Of a stretch of 64,000 nucleotides of DNA, positions 49,103-58,212 are shown one piece after another. Position 1 is the stretch's first letter; every line of letters starts with the position of its first letter. The stretch is taken from NCBI RefSeq assembly GCF_018070565.1, contig NZ_JAGPXL010000015.1:1-64000 (forward strand), given 5' to 3'. The notes beneath the pieces are model-generated. The model worked only from the letters and a program-made list of their open reading frames with translations, had not been told where the DNA came from and searched no databases. Source of the DNA: Streptomyces sp. B93. Its GTDB lineage: Bacteria; Actinomycetota; Actinomycetes; Streptomycetales; Streptomycetaceae. A program made the position numbers and the translations under genes.

Positions 49103-50521
49103 TCACACTGCGGGCGCGTCAGGGCCGATCCGGCTGCGTACGGCCGTCTGGACCTCCGCCTCCTCGGCCGGATCGGCGGCGAGCCTGCGCAGTCGCTCCA
49201 CCACGCGCGCGTCCCCGGTCTCGGCGTGCCGGGCGGCCAGTTCCCGGGTGGTCTCCTCGCAGTCCCACAGGCATTCGACGGCGAATCCGGTGGCGAAGGA
49301 GGGGTCGGTGGCGGCGAGCGCGCGGGCGGCCCGGCCGCGCAGGTGGGACGAGGCGGTCTCGCGGTAGACGTGCCGCAGCACGGGCGCCGCGCAGACGATG
49401 CCGAGCCGTCCGGTGCCGTCGACGAGGGTCCACAGGGTGGGCGCGTCGGGGCCCTCCGAGCGCACCGCCTCGCGCAGGGCGCCAAGGACGAGGTCGCTGT
49501 CCCTGGTGGTGCCGCGGCAGGCGAGCATCCGCCCGGCGGCGGCGCCGAGGGCGTCGGGCCGCTGGGCCCAGCCGCGGGCCCGGTCGACGGCGGCGACGCC
49601 GCGCATCCGTTCGAAGGCGTCGACGGCGGCGTCCACGACAACCGTGGAGCCGGTGGCGACGGCGGTGTCGATCAGGTCGAGGGCGTCGGAGTCGTCGCCG
49701 TCGGCGAGGTAGCGCAGGGCGGTGCAGCGGGCGCCGTCGGAGCCGTCCTTGGCCGCCTGCACGATCTCGGCCCGGTCCTCGGGGCCGGCGACCGCGCTGA
49801 GACATCGGGCGGCGGGCACATGCAGGGCGGCGCCGCGTTCGATGCCCTGCTGGGCCCACTCGAACACCGCCTGCACGCTCCAGCCGGGGCGGGGCCCGGA
49901 GGGCCGCATCTGCCGCTGCCAGCGGTCGAAGCACCCGGTCTCCTGGGCGGCACGCACGCGTGCGGCGATCGTCTCGCGCGAGTCCTCCGCCCAGAGCCGC
50001 CAGGGCCGTGGCTCGAAAGCGTCCCTCACGGTGGCGGCCAGTTCGGCGTCGCCCTCGGGGCCGGCGGGGAACCGCGCGAGGACCGGCTCGGCGAGGGCGC
50101 GCAGCCCGGCGTCGTCGTCGCGCAGCGCCAGTTCGTCCAGGGCCCAGGCCCAGTTGGTGCCGTGGGCGGCGTAGGCGCGCAGCAGGTCGAGGGCGTCACG
50201 TCGGCCGTAGGAGGCGAGGTGACCGAGGACGGCGAGGGCGAGTCCGGTGCGGGACTCGCAGGTGTCCAGGACATCCTCGGGGTCGAACAGGTGGGCCTCG
50301 ATCTCGTCGAGTCCGCCGCCCAGGTCGAGGTAGAGACGGGCGTAGTAGAGGGAGCGGTTCTCCAGCTGCCAGTCGTGGCGGGGGTCGTGCAGCACGCAGT
50401 GGTTGAGTGCCGCGAGCGCTTCCGCGCGGGGGGCGGTGAGCGCGTGCAGTGTGCCGTCGCCGCGGCCTCGCTGGAGCAGGCCGAGCAGCGTACCGCTGGG
50501 CGCTATGACCGGATCGAACAT
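49103..50521 (-). CDS. HEAT-repeat protein
   Basis: 472 residues. Mostly repeated pairs of short helices with the AL-rich pattern of HEAT/PBS-lyase repeats (GARCTALRYLADGDDSDALDLI; VVDAAVDAFERMRGV; HLRGRAARALAATDPS). Such proteins are scaffolds for protein binding. N-terminal MFDPVIAPSGTLLGLLQRGRGDG is conserved in Streptomyces proteins of this kind as far as I recall. Start ATG 50521 after GAGG; a longer frame to 50665 has a basic, non-coding look. Function unknown. Confidence 0.8.
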   Translation of the reverse strand: MFDPVIAPSGTLLGLLQRGRGDGTLHALTAPRAEALAALNHCVLHDPRHDWQLENRSLYYARLYLDLGGGLDEIEAHLFDPEDVLDTCESRTGLALAVLGHLASYGRRDALDLLRAYAAHGTNWAWALDELALRDDDAGLRALAEPVLARFPAGPEGDAELAATVRDAFEPRPWRLWAEDSRETIAARVRAAQETGCFDRWQRQMRPSGPRPGWSVQAVFEWAQQGIERGAALHVPAARCLSAVAGPEDRAEIVQAAKDGSDGARCTALRYLADGDDSDALDLIDTAVATGSTVVVDAAVDAFERMRGVAAVDRARGWAQRPDALGAAAGRMLACRGTTRDSDLVLGALREAVRSEGPDAPTLWTLVDGTGRLGIVCAAPVLRHVYRETASSHLRGRAARALAATDPSFATGFAVECLWDCEETTRELAARHAETGDARVVERLRRLAADPAEEAEVQTAVRSRIGPDAPAV

Positions 50522-50845
50522 GGGAAACAGCCTCACATCAAGCGTCGACGCAACCGGGGAACGTGCACTACCTGGCCGCGTGACAACACGTCGGGGCGCC
50601 CGCCGTCTCTTGCTCGCTGTAGACCATCTTCCTCTGCCTCTCGTCAAGTGGCCCGTGCGGACCATTCACGGCCCGCGCGGTGCGGCAACACCTGCCCAGC
50701 CATCGCGTCCGTGAATCACGACGTCATGATGACTCGGCGGTTATCAGTACCGCGACCGATATTTCCGGCGGCCTTGTCCCGCCTCCCCCGTTTTCCGTTC
50801 CGAACCCCACTGACCAGCCCGTCCTCGCTGGTCAGGGCGTTCGGA
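50522..50845. other. Non-coding region between HEAT and ankyrin genes
   Basis: About 320 bases, lower in GC around 50715-50770. An imperfect palindrome, ATCACGACGTCATGAT, at 50715-50730 may be an operator for the HEAT gene. No gene is seen. Confidence 0.35.
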
Positions 50846-51238
50846 TCACTGTGCGCCGAACAATTCCAGCAGTTCTGTCTTGCCGAACATCCGGGCCGTG
50901 TCGACGGCCGAGGGAGTTCCCGCGGCCGGGTCGGCACCGCCCTTCAGAAGGGCCTCGATCACTTGCTGCTCCCCCTTGAAGACGGCCCCGGCGAGCGGGG
51001 TCTGTCCCCGGTCGTTGATCCGGTCGGCGTCGGCCCCGCGGGCGAGCAGCGCGCGCACGGTCTGCGCGTGGCCGTGGTAGGCGGCCAGCATCACCAGGGA
51101 GTCGCCGCGGTCGTTGGTGAGGTCCGCCGGTACGCCCGCGTCGACATAGGCCGTGAGCGCCTCGGTCTGCCCCCGCCGGGCCAGATCGAAGATCTTGGTC
51201 GCGAGTTCCACGACCTCGGGGTCGGGGACTTCGGTCAT
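50846..51238 (-). CDS. Ankyrin-repeat protein
   Basis: 130 residues made of about three ankyrin repeats: LTNDRGDSLVMLAAYHGHAQTVRALLARGADAD, INDRGQTPLAGAVFKGEQQVIEALLKGGADP, and a shorter last one. Small stand-alone ankyrin proteins are often partners or inhibitors of other proteins; in Streptomyces one such protein sits with catalase genes, but no catalase is here. ATG at 51238. Confidence 0.9.
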   Translation of the reverse strand: MTEVPDPEVVELATKIFDLARRGQTEALTAYVDAGVPADLTNDRGDSLVMLAAYHGHAQTVRALLARGADADRINDRGQTPLAGAVFKGEQQVIEALLKGGADPAAGTPSAVDTARMFGKTELLELFGAQ

Positions 51239-51546
51239 CGGCGGGACCGCCTCTCACTGCGAGCGCTTCGGGGACGTACGGGGAGCAGCGTACGGCGGCG
51301 AGCGGTGCAGCCGTACGGGTGAATCGCCAGCGTACTTGCTGCGCACGCACATGGCCGGACACACCCGAGGCAAAGATCACCAATGCGCCCGCCGGACGCA
51401 ACCGCGCTGGTCGGACGCGCCGGGAGCTGCTCGGCCAACCGGACGAAATCCTCGGAATTTCACCCAGTTGCACCTTTTGTCGTATGGATACATGCTGTGA
51501 GCCTGGAAGTACTCATGGTGACTGTCCCCTCACACCAGGAGACCTC
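51239..51546. other. Divergent promoter region, ankyrin gene / smeA-sffA
   Basis: 308 bases. smeA-sffA is known to be induced in sporulating aerial hyphae, so its developmental promoter should lie here. A GGACACACC stretch at 51357-51365 contains the GACAC core recognised by WhiA, but a single such match is weak evidence. An AT-richer stretch (GGAATTTCACC, then TGTCGTATGGATACATGC) lies at 51450-51495. Confidence 0.4.
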
Positions 51547-51741
51547 ATGATCCTCTCCATCTCAGGCGTCGTCCTGCTCGGCATCGTCGTCTTCATCTTC
51601 TTCCGCAAGGACGGACTGAAGGCGTCGCACGCGCTGATCTCGGCCCTGTTCGGCTTCTACCTCGCGAGTACCGCCATCGCCCCGAGCATCAAGGCGGGCG
51701 GCGAGAGCCTCGCGAGCCTCCTGGGCGGCATCAAGTTCTGA
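51547..51741 (+). CDS. smeA: Sporulation small membrane protein SmeA
   Basis: 64 residues with two hydrophobic segments (SGVVLLGIVVFIFF, and a second from ALISALFGFYLAS). Size and the gene directly downstream match S. coelicolor smeA (SCO1415), which targets the FtsK-like SffA to sporulation septa and affects spore maturation and chromosome segregation. ATG 51547 follows AGGAGACCTC. It is co-transcribed with sffA, 55 bases downstream. The in-frame extension from 51319 is not needed. Confidence 0.9.
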   Translation: MILSISGVVLLGIVVFIFFRKDGLKASHALISALFGFYLASTAIAPSIKAGGESLASLLGGIKF

Positions 51742-51796
51742 CGCCTGCCCGTCCGCACGCCCCGCTCCCACCCGTACGCACCTCCAGGAGACAGCA

Positions 51797-53476
51797 GTGG
51801 TCCGGCGCCCCCTCCCCCGCATTCTGAGCAACGGCAGCGCGCAGCTCGCCCGGAGCCGGGAGCTGGCCCGGACGGCCGCCGACAGCGCCACCGACGTCCT
51901 CCACCCGCTGATCACCATCACCCGCGGGCTGCGCCGACTGGCCTCGGCCGGCCGGCGCAGGTGGGCCGAGACCCCCAAGGACAAGCGCGGCCCCCTGCTG
52001 TTCCTGGTGGCCTCGGTCATCCTGGTGGTGGCGCTCGTGCCGTACGGTCCGCTGCTCGCCGCCATCACCCTGATGGCGGCGGCGGCGTGGCAGGGCCGGG
52101 ACCGCACCCCACCGGCCCCGGACGGCCCCGACGAGTCCCAGGTCCAGCGCCTGAAGTCGCTCTACGAGGCGCTGGTCCCGTACTTCTCGGCCTCCGAGGA
52201 CCCCGAGCCGATGTACAGCCACGGCGGCGACTGGGAGACGGCGCTGACCTCGTACGACTTCGACGCCTCGGGCCGCGTCACCCGCCTGGTCATCGACTAC
52301 CCCGCCTACTTCACCGACGGCGAGCCCGAGTCCCGGGCGCGCATCGAGCAGCTGCTCAGCTCCAAGTCGGGCCGCGGCCGGGAGTACCACTTCGACTGGG
52401 ACGAGGAGGGCAACCAGCTCACGGTCACCGTCCTCGCCCCCCTCCCCACCGGCATCCCCGCCCAGCGCTTCGTCACCGCCCCCGGCGAGACCGTGCTCGG
52501 CTTCACCGACCCCACCGAGGTCCAGCGCACGCTCCCCCTCACCTACGGTGAGGAACAGCACGACATCCCGCCGGTCGTCTGGCGCACCGGCCCGCGCTCC
52601 ACCGAGCCGCATCTGCTGGCGCTCGGCCAGCCCGGCAGCGGCACCTCCACCCTGCTGCGCTCCGTCGCCCTCCAGGCGCTCCAGCACGGCGACGTCCTGA
52701 TCGTCGAGGGCGGCGGCACCGGCGAGTACGCGTGCCTGACCGGCCGGGACGGCGTCCTCGCCGTCGAGTGCGCGCTGGCCGGGGCGCTGACCAGCCTGGA
52801 GTGGGCGGCGCACGAGACGGAGCGCCGGCTGATCGCCGTCAACCGCGCCCGCCAGGCGGGCCACCCGCCGCCCGAGGACACCAAGCGGCCCCTGTGGATC
52901 CTCCTGGACCGCCCGACCGCCCTGGCCCACGTGGCCGCCGCCGACGGGCACAAGGACCCCCAGTCCCTGCTCCAGATCCCCCTGCGGCACGGCCGCGCGG
53001 CCGGCGTCACGGTCGTCGTCGCCGAGCAGTTCGACGCCATGGACGCGCTGAGCGACGCGGTACGGCAGCACACACGCGCGCGTGTCGTCCTCGGCCCCGC
53101 CACCGCGGCGCAGCTGGAGCAGTTTCTGGGCGCCCCGCCGCGCACGACGCCGGTCAGCCATGTCCCGCCCGGCCGCGGCTACGCCCGACTGGGCACCGGC
53201 CCGGTCCTGCGCCTCCAGGTTCCGGCGACACCCGACCCGTACGACGACGCGACCGCGGACAGCCACCGGCAGGCGGTCATGGACCTGCTGCCGCCGCACA
53301 CGACGCCGGGCGACGCGGAGGTCGAGGGGCCCGCCGACGCCCTCGCCGAGCCCACCGGTGGGCCGGAGACCGAGGCCGACCCCGAGACCACCCCCGAACC
53401 CGCCCCCGTCCTCAGGCCCACCCTGGACAAGCCCGACCCGGTCCCGGCGAAGGCGGCAGTGGCGGAGACGTCGTAG
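51797..53476 (+). CDS. sffA: FtsK/SpoIIIE-like septal protein SffA
   Basis: 559 residues. One or two membrane helices at about 76-100 (FLVASVILVVALVPYGPLLAAITL), then a FtsK-like ATPase fold. The expected P-loop reads GQPGSGTST: Thr283 replaces the invariant lysine; the Walker B strand is LWILLDRP (Asp371, then Arg). ATP hydrolysis is thus doubtful. The last 80 residues are a Pro/Glu/Thr-rich tail. In S. coelicolor SffA is brought to septa by SmeA. Start GTG 51797 with AGGAG before it. Confidence 0.88.
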   Translation: MVRRPLPRILSNGSAQLARSRELARTAADSATDVLHPLITITRGLRRLASAGRRRWAETPKDKRGPLLFLVASVILVVALVPYGPLLAAITLMAAAAWQGRDRTPPAPDGPDESQVQRLKSLYEALVPYFSASEDPEPMYSHGGDWETALTSYDFDASGRVTRLVIDYPAYFTDGEPESRARIEQLLSSKSGRGREYHFDWDEEGNQLTVTVLAPLPTGIPAQRFVTAPGETVLGFTDPTEVQRTLPLTYGEEQHDIPPVVWRTGPRSTEPHLLALGQPGSGTSTLLRSVALQALQHGDVLIVEGGGTGEYACLTGRDGVLAVECALAGALTSLEWAAHETERRLIAVNRARQAGHPPPEDTKRPLWILLDRPTALAHVAAADGHKDPQSLLQIPLRHGRAAGVTVVVAEQFDAMDALSDAVRQHTRARVVLGPATAAQLEQFLGAPPRTTPVSHVPPGRGYARLGTGPVLRLQVPATPDPYDDATADSHRQAVMDLLPPHTTPGDAEVEGPADALAEPTGGPETEADPETTPEPAPVLRPTLDKPDPVPAKAAVAETS

Positions 53477-53506
53477 CGCCCGGCTCGGCCGGCACGCCAA
53501 CCGTCC

Positions 53507-55006
53507 CTACGCGACGAACGTCCGCGGTGTCTCGCCGCCGCCCACCCCGCCGCTCTCCACCAGCCGGGCCGCGGCCGCCAGCCGCAGGGCGGCCTCCTCG
53601 GCCACCGCGCCCGCCACGGTGAACGGCAGCCGCACATACCCCTCGAACGCCCCGTCCACCCCGAAGCGCGGCCCGGACGGCACCCTGAGGCCCACCCGCT
53701 CCCCCGCCTCGGCGAGCCGCGACCCCGACAGCCCCCCGGCCCGCACCCACAGCGTGAGCCCGCCCCGGGGCACCTCGAACCCCCAGCCGGGCAGCTCCCG
53801 GCGCACCGCGGCGACCAGGGCGTCCCGGTTGCCGCGGGCCTGCTCGCGCCGTACCTCGACCGCCTGCTCCCAGCCACCGGTGCCGAACAGCCAGTTCACC
53901 GCCAGCTGTTCGAGGACCGGCGTGCCGAGGTCGGCGTAGGCGCGGGCGGCGACCAGGCTGCGGATGACGTCGGGGGCGGCCCGTACCCAGCCGATGCGCA
54001 TCCCCGCCCAGAACGCCTTGCTGGCCGACCCGACGGTGATCACGGTGGACCCGGCGGGATCGAAGCCGCACACCGGCCGCGGCATCCGCACGTCGTCGTC
54101 CAGCCACAGTTCGGTCATCGTCTCGTCCGCGACCAGCACGGTCCCCGCCGACCGGGCCGCCTCCACCAGTTGCCGTCGCTGGTCCTCGTCGGCGAGCGCG
54201 CCGGTGGGGTTGTGGAAGTCGGCGACGACATAGGCGAGCCGCGGCGCCGCCTCCCGCAGCACCTGCCGCCAGCGGTCCATGTCCCACCCGGCGAGCCCCG
54301 CGGCCATCGCCACGGGCACAAGACGGGCGCCGGTCTCCCGCATCAGCTGGAGGATGTTCGCGTACGACGGCGACTCGACGGCGATCCGCTCACCACGCCC
54401 GGCGAACAGATGGCAGATCGCGTCGATGGCACCCATCGCCCCGGTCGTCACCATGATCTGCTCGGGCATGGTCGGGATGCCCCGCGCGGTGTACCGGTCG
54501 GCGATCGTGGCGCGCAGCGCGGGCAGTCCGGCCGGGTAGTCGCCGTGGGTGTGCGCGTAGGGCGGCAGTTCCTCCAGGGCGCCCCGCACGGCCCGGGTGA
54601 GCCAGGGTTCGGGCGCGGGCAGCGCGGCGGTGCCGAGGTCGATCATCGAGCCGAGCGCCTCCGGCGGCAGCGGTTCGAGCCCGCGCGCGGGCAGGGGGTT
54701 CCCGGCCGGTACGGCGGTCCAGCTGCCCGCGCCGCGCCGGGACTCCAGGAACCCCTCCTGGCGCAGCGCCTCGTAGGCGGCGGCGACCGTGGTGCGGCTG
54801 ACGGACAGCGAGAGCGCGAGTTCCCGTTCGGCGGGCAGCCGCGCGGCCACCGGGACCCGGCCCTCCAGCACCAGCAGCCGGATGCCGTCGGCGAGCGCGC
54901 GGTAGGCGGGCGGACGGCGCGTGCCGGGGCCCGCCGGGCGGTCCTGCTGCGACTTGAGCAGCCGGGCGAGCTGCGCCGCCCCGACCGCCGAGGTCCACTG
55001 CGCCAT
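53507..55006 (-). CDS. MocR-type regulator (GntR winged helix fused to aminotransferase fold)
   Basis: 499 residues. N-terminal GntR winged helix (ALADGIRLLVLEGRVPVAARLPAERELALSLSVSRTTVAAAYEAL) followed from about residue 115 by an aspartate-aminotransferase fold with the PLP lysine in GSASKAFWAGMRIGW and DFHNPTG. MocR proteins sense PLP or an amino acid adduct. Divergent from a YczE-type membrane protein gene, a pairing seen in other bacteria; palindromic DNA lies in between. Start ATG 55006; another in-frame ATG lies near 55050. It converges with sffA, 30 bases apart. Confidence 0.9.
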   Translation of the reverse strand: MAQWTSAVGAAQLARLLKSQQDRPAGPGTRRPPAYRALADGIRLLVLEGRVPVAARLPAERELALSLSVSRTTVAAAYEALRQEGFLESRRGAGSWTAVPAGNPLPARGLEPLPPEALGSMIDLGTAALPAPEPWLTRAVRGALEELPPYAHTHGDYPAGLPALRATIADRYTARGIPTMPEQIMVTTGAMGAIDAICHLFAGRGERIAVESPSYANILQLMRETGARLVPVAMAAGLAGWDMDRWRQVLREAAPRLAYVVADFHNPTGALADEDQRRQLVEAARSAGTVLVADETMTELWLDDDVRMPRPVCGFDPAGSTVITVGSASKAFWAGMRIGWVRAAPDVIRSLVAARAYADLGTPVLEQLAVNWLFGTGGWEQAVEVRREQARGNRDALVAAVRRELPGWGFEVPRGGLTLWVRAGGLSGSRLAEAGERVGLRVPSGPRFGVDGAFEGYVRLPFTVAGAVAEEAALRLAAAARLVESGGVGGGETPRTFVA

Positions 55007-55064
55007 GCGGATCAGTCCACCTTCCCCGAATTGGCCCTGGATGGCCATGCTTCCCAAGCCACAG

Positions 55065-55085
55065 AGTGGCACGCGCCAGGCCACT
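55065..55085. promoter_or_regulatory. Nested inverted repeat, probable MocR operator
   Basis: AGTGGC at 55065-55070 and GCCACT at 55080-55085 are perfect inverted repeats; inside, TGGC-n4-GCCA (55067-55078) is a second palindrome. Two more TGGCC half sites lie at 55032 and 55042. The group sits in the 99 bases between the divergent MocR and YczE genes, the expected operator position. Confidence 0.55.
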
Positions 55086-55105
55086 TCTCCAACAGGGGGC
55101 ATCTC

Positions 55106-55771
55106 TTGTCCGCACCGGGACCCAGGCAGGGGCACGTCCCACGCCGTCTCACCCAGCTCTATCTCGGCCTCACCCTCTACGGCGCCAGCTCCGCCCTCCT
55201 GGTCCGGGCGGGCCTCGGTCTGGAACCCTGGAACGTGCTGCACCAGGGCCTCGCCGAACGCACCGGCCTGACCATCGGCGTCGTGTCGATCATCATCGGC
55301 GCGGCGGTCCTGCTGCTGTGGATCCCGCTGCGCCAGCGCCCCGGACTCGGCACCGTCTCCAACGTCTTCGTCGTCGGCGTCGCGATGGACGGCACCCTCG
55401 CCCTGGTCCCCGACGCCCACTCCCTCGCGGTCCGTGTCCCGCTCCTGCTGGCCGGGGTCGTGCTCAACGGCGTGGCGACCGGCCTCTACATCGCCGCCCG
55501 CTTCGGACCGGGCCCGCGCGACGGCCTGATGACCGGACTGCACCGGCGCACCGGCCGCTCGATCCGTCTGATGCGCACGGCGGTCGAGGTCGCGGTCGTC
55601 GTCACCGGCTTCGCGCTGGGCGGCACGATCGGCGTCGGCACCCTGCTGTACGCGGTCTCGATCGGCCCGCTCGCCCAGCTCTTCCTGCGCGTCTTCGCCG
55701 TCCCCGATGCATCCGGCGGCAGCACGGTCGTTGCCGCGGCGCCACCGCGGCGCGCGATACTTCGACGGTGA
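55106..55771 (+). CDS. YczE/YitT-family integral membrane protein
   Basis: 221 residues, about five membrane helices (LYLGLTLYGASSALLVRAGLG, TIGVVSIIIGAAVLLLWIPL, VPLLLAGVVLNGVATGLYIAAR and others). YczE proteins are uncharacterised; they are often next to MocR regulators. The start is taken as TTG 55106, 6 bases after AGGGGG, since the frame has no ATG or GTG before the first helix. The stop overlaps the GDPD start by 4 bases (GTGA). Confidence 0.85.
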   Translation: MSAPGPRQGHVPRRLTQLYLGLTLYGASSALLVRAGLGLEPWNVLHQGLAERTGLTIGVVSIIIGAAVLLLWIPLRQRPGLGTVSNVFVVGVAMDGTLALVPDAHSLAVRVPLLLAGVVLNGVATGLYIAARFGPGPRDGLMTGLHRRTGRSIRLMRTAVEVAVVVTGFALGGTIGVGTLLYAVSIGPLAQLFLRVFAVPDASGGSTVVAAAPPRRAILRR

Positions 55772-56535
55772 CCACGCGGATACGCCACCCCTACCTCGAC
55801 CACCCCGGACCCATCCCGTTCGCCCACCGGGGCGGCGCGGCGGACGGCCTGGAGAACACCGCCCTCCAGTTCCGGCGCGCGGTCGAGGCCGGTTTCCGCT
55901 ACATCGAGACCGATGTGCACGCCACCCGGGACGGCAGGCTGGTCGCCTTCCACGACGCGACGCTGGACCGGGTGACCGACGGGGCGGGCCGGATCGCCGA
56001 CCTGCCGTGGGCGGAGGTACGGCACGCGCGCGTGGCGGGCCGTGAGCCGGTGCCGCTCTTCGAGGAACTGCTGGAGACGTTCCCGGAGGTCCGCTGGAAC
56101 GTGGACGCCAAGGCCGAGTCCGCGCTGCACCCCCTCCTCGACCTGATCGCCCGCACCGGATCGTGGGACCGGATCTGCGTCGGCTCGTTCTCCGAGGCCC
56201 GGGTGGTGCGCGCCCAGCGGCTGGCCGGTCCGCGCCTGGCGACGTCGTACGGAACCAGGGGGGTGCTGAACCTGCGGCTGCGCTCCTGGGGCGTGCCCGC
56301 CGCGCTGCGCCGGTCCGCGGTGGCCGCCCAGGTGCCCGAGGCGCAGTCCGGCATCCAGGTGGTCGACCACCGCTTCGTCCGGGCCGCCCACGCGCTCGGT
56401 CTCCAGGTGCACGTGTGGACGATCAACGAGCCCGAGCGCATGCACCGTCTGCTCGACCTGGGCGTCGATGGCATCATGACCGATCACATCGACACACTGC
56501 GCAAGGTCATGGAGGACCGGGGCGTCTGGGCCTGA
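55768..56535 (+). CDS. Glycerophosphodiester phosphodiesterase
   Basis: 255 residues, GDPD family, cytoplasmic. Releases glycerol-3-phosphate and an alcohol from deacylated phospholipid head groups. Active-site residues are present: HRGG (first catalytic His), LENT, ETDVHATRDG (metal Glu and Asp), FHDATLDR (second His), and VDAKAE; HVWTINEPERM and DGIMTDHID complete the barrel. GTG 55768 overlaps the YczE stop. It could feed the glycerol-3-phosphate pool, as does glpK in the same window, but the genes are far apart. Confidence 0.93.
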   Translation: MTTRIRHPYLDHPGPIPFAHRGGAADGLENTALQFRRAVEAGFRYIETDVHATRDGRLVAFHDATLDRVTDGAGRIADLPWAEVRHARVAGREPVPLFEELLETFPEVRWNVDAKAESALHPLLDLIARTGSWDRICVGSFSEARVVRAQRLAGPRLATSYGTRGVLNLRLRSWGVPAALRRSAVAAQVPEAQSGIQVVDHRFVRAAHALGLQVHVWTINEPERMHRLLDLGVDGIMTDHIDTLRKVMEDRGVWA

Positions 56536-56587
56536 GCCCCGCACCAGGGCCTTCTCGCGGCGCGGGCACGGGGAAGCGAGGGCACGG

Positions 56588-57934
56588 GTGGGCATCGACG
56601 CCGTGCGGGCGGAGGTCACCGACGAAGTGGCCGAACGGCGGCGCGAGCAGCGCGGCTGGTACTTCTACGACTGGGCCTGCTCCGTCTATTCGACCAGCGT
56701 GCTCACGGTGTTCCTGGGGCCGTACCTGACGTCGGTCGCCAAGTCGGCGGCGGACGCCGACGGCTTCGTCCACCCCCTCGGCATACCGGTGCGCGCGGGC
56801 GCCTTCTTCCCGTACGCGGTGTCCCTGTCGGTGATCGTGGCGGTGCTGGCGATGCCGCTGGTCGGCGCGGCGGCCGACCGCACCGGCCGCAAGAAGCCGC
56901 TCCTCGCGGCCGCCGCCTATCTGGGCGCCGCGGCGACGACGGGCATGTTCTTCCTCGACGGCGAGCGCTATCTGCTCGGCGGTGCGCTGCTGGTGGTCGC
57001 GAACGCCGCCCAGTCGGTGGCGATGATGCTGTACAACTCCTACCTGCCGCAGATCGCACCGCCCGAGGAACGCGACGCGGTCTCCTCGCGCGGCTGGGCG
57101 CTCGGCTACGCGGCGGGCGCCCTGGTCCTGGTCGCCAACCTGGTGCTGTACCTCGCCCACGACTCCTTCGGCGTCTCGGAGAGCACGGCCGTACGCATCT
57201 GCCTGGCCTCGGCCGGCCTGTGGTGGGGCGCCTTCGCGGTCATTCCACTGAGACGGCTGCGCGACCGCCGCTCCCCCGCGCGGGAGGCCGCCCTGCCGGG
57301 CCGCAGACAGCTCGCGGCGACCCTGCGCGACATGCGCCGCCACCCGCTGACCCTGGCCTTCCTGCTGGCGTACCTCCTCTACAACGACGGCATCCAGACG
57401 GTGATCTCCCAGGCGTCGGTCTACGGCTCGGAGGAACTGGGGCTGGAGCAGTCGACCCTGATCGTGGCCGTGCTGCTGGTGCAGGTGCTGGCGGTGGCGG
57501 GCGCGCTGGCGCTCGGCAGGCTGGCGCACCGGTACGGCGCGAAGCGCACGATCCTCGGCTCGCTGGTCGCCTGGACGCTCACCCTGGGCGCCGGGTACTT
57601 CCTGCCGGCCGGTGCGCCGCTCTGGTTCTTCGTGCTGGCGGCCGGGATCGGGCTGGTCCTGGGCGGCAGCCAGGCCCTGTCCCGCTCCCTCTTCTCCCAC
57701 CTGGTCCCGCCGGGCAAGGAGGCCGAGTACTTCTCGGCGTACGAGCTGAGCGACCGGGGCATGAGCTGGCTGGGGCCGCTGCTGTTCGGGCTGACCTACC
57801 AGCTGACCGGCAGCTACCGGGACGCGATCATCTCGCTGGTGGTGTTCTTCGTGCTCGGTTTCGTGCTGCTCGCGCGGGTTCCGGTGCGCCGGGCGATCCG
57901 CGACGCGGGCAATCCGGTGCCGGACAGGATTTAG
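56588..57934 (+). CDS. MFS transporter, UMF1/Atg22-like
   Basis: 448 residues, 12 predicted helices. N-terminal RGWYFYDWACSVYSTSVLTVFLGPYL is typical of the UMF1/Atg22 group, whose vacuolar members export amino acids; ADRTGRKKPLLAA marks the loop between helices 2 and 3. Bacterial substrates are unknown. Start GTG 56588. Same direction as the GDPD gene, 52 bases apart. Confidence 0.9.
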   Translation: MGIDAVRAEVTDEVAERRREQRGWYFYDWACSVYSTSVLTVFLGPYLTSVAKSAADADGFVHPLGIPVRAGAFFPYAVSLSVIVAVLAMPLVGAAADRTGRKKPLLAAAAYLGAAATTGMFFLDGERYLLGGALLVVANAAQSVAMMLYNSYLPQIAPPEERDAVSSRGWALGYAAGALVLVANLVLYLAHDSFGVSESTAVRICLASAGLWWGAFAVIPLRRLRDRRSPAREAALPGRRQLAATLRDMRRHPLTLAFLLAYLLYNDGIQTVISQASVYGSEELGLEQSTLIVAVLLVQVLAVAGALALGRLAHRYGAKRTILGSLVAWTLTLGAGYFLPAGAPLWFFVLAAGIGLVLGGSQALSRSLFSHLVPPGKEAEYFSAYELSDRGMSWLGPLLFGLTYQLTGSYRDAIISLVVFFVLGFVLLARVPVRRAIRDAGNPVPDRI

Positions 57935-58125
57935 CACTCGGAGCGAAAGGGCTGTAGTGTACGCGTTTGGCCTGCCAGGCGTACCGTTACTGCGCGTCAA
58001 AGATGCCGAAACGCTGGGTGACATCTCCTTGCAGATGTGACAAACCGGGCGCCGGTGGGTACTGCACTGGTTGACAAGGCTGCGGCTACGACGGCGACGC
58101 ATGACCCGGAACGGGACTCGGAACG

Positions 58126-58151
58126 GGAATCTTTACCGCCGACCGGACGTT
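58126..58151 (+). promoter_or_regulatory. Sigma-R promoter of rbpA
   Basis: GGAAT at 58126-58130 and GTT at 58149-58151, with an 18-base spacer, is the sigma-R (SigR) consensus of the Streptomyces thiol-stress regulon. It lies 61 bases before the rbpA start. rbpA is an established SigR target in S. coelicolor. The sequence upstream (57935-58125) is non-coding and may hold a second promoter. Confidence 0.88.
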
Positions 58152-58212
58152 GACCGGATGACGACGACAGCGACACCTGTCCTGTGGGCGACAAGCCCGG
58201 GAGGCACGATTC

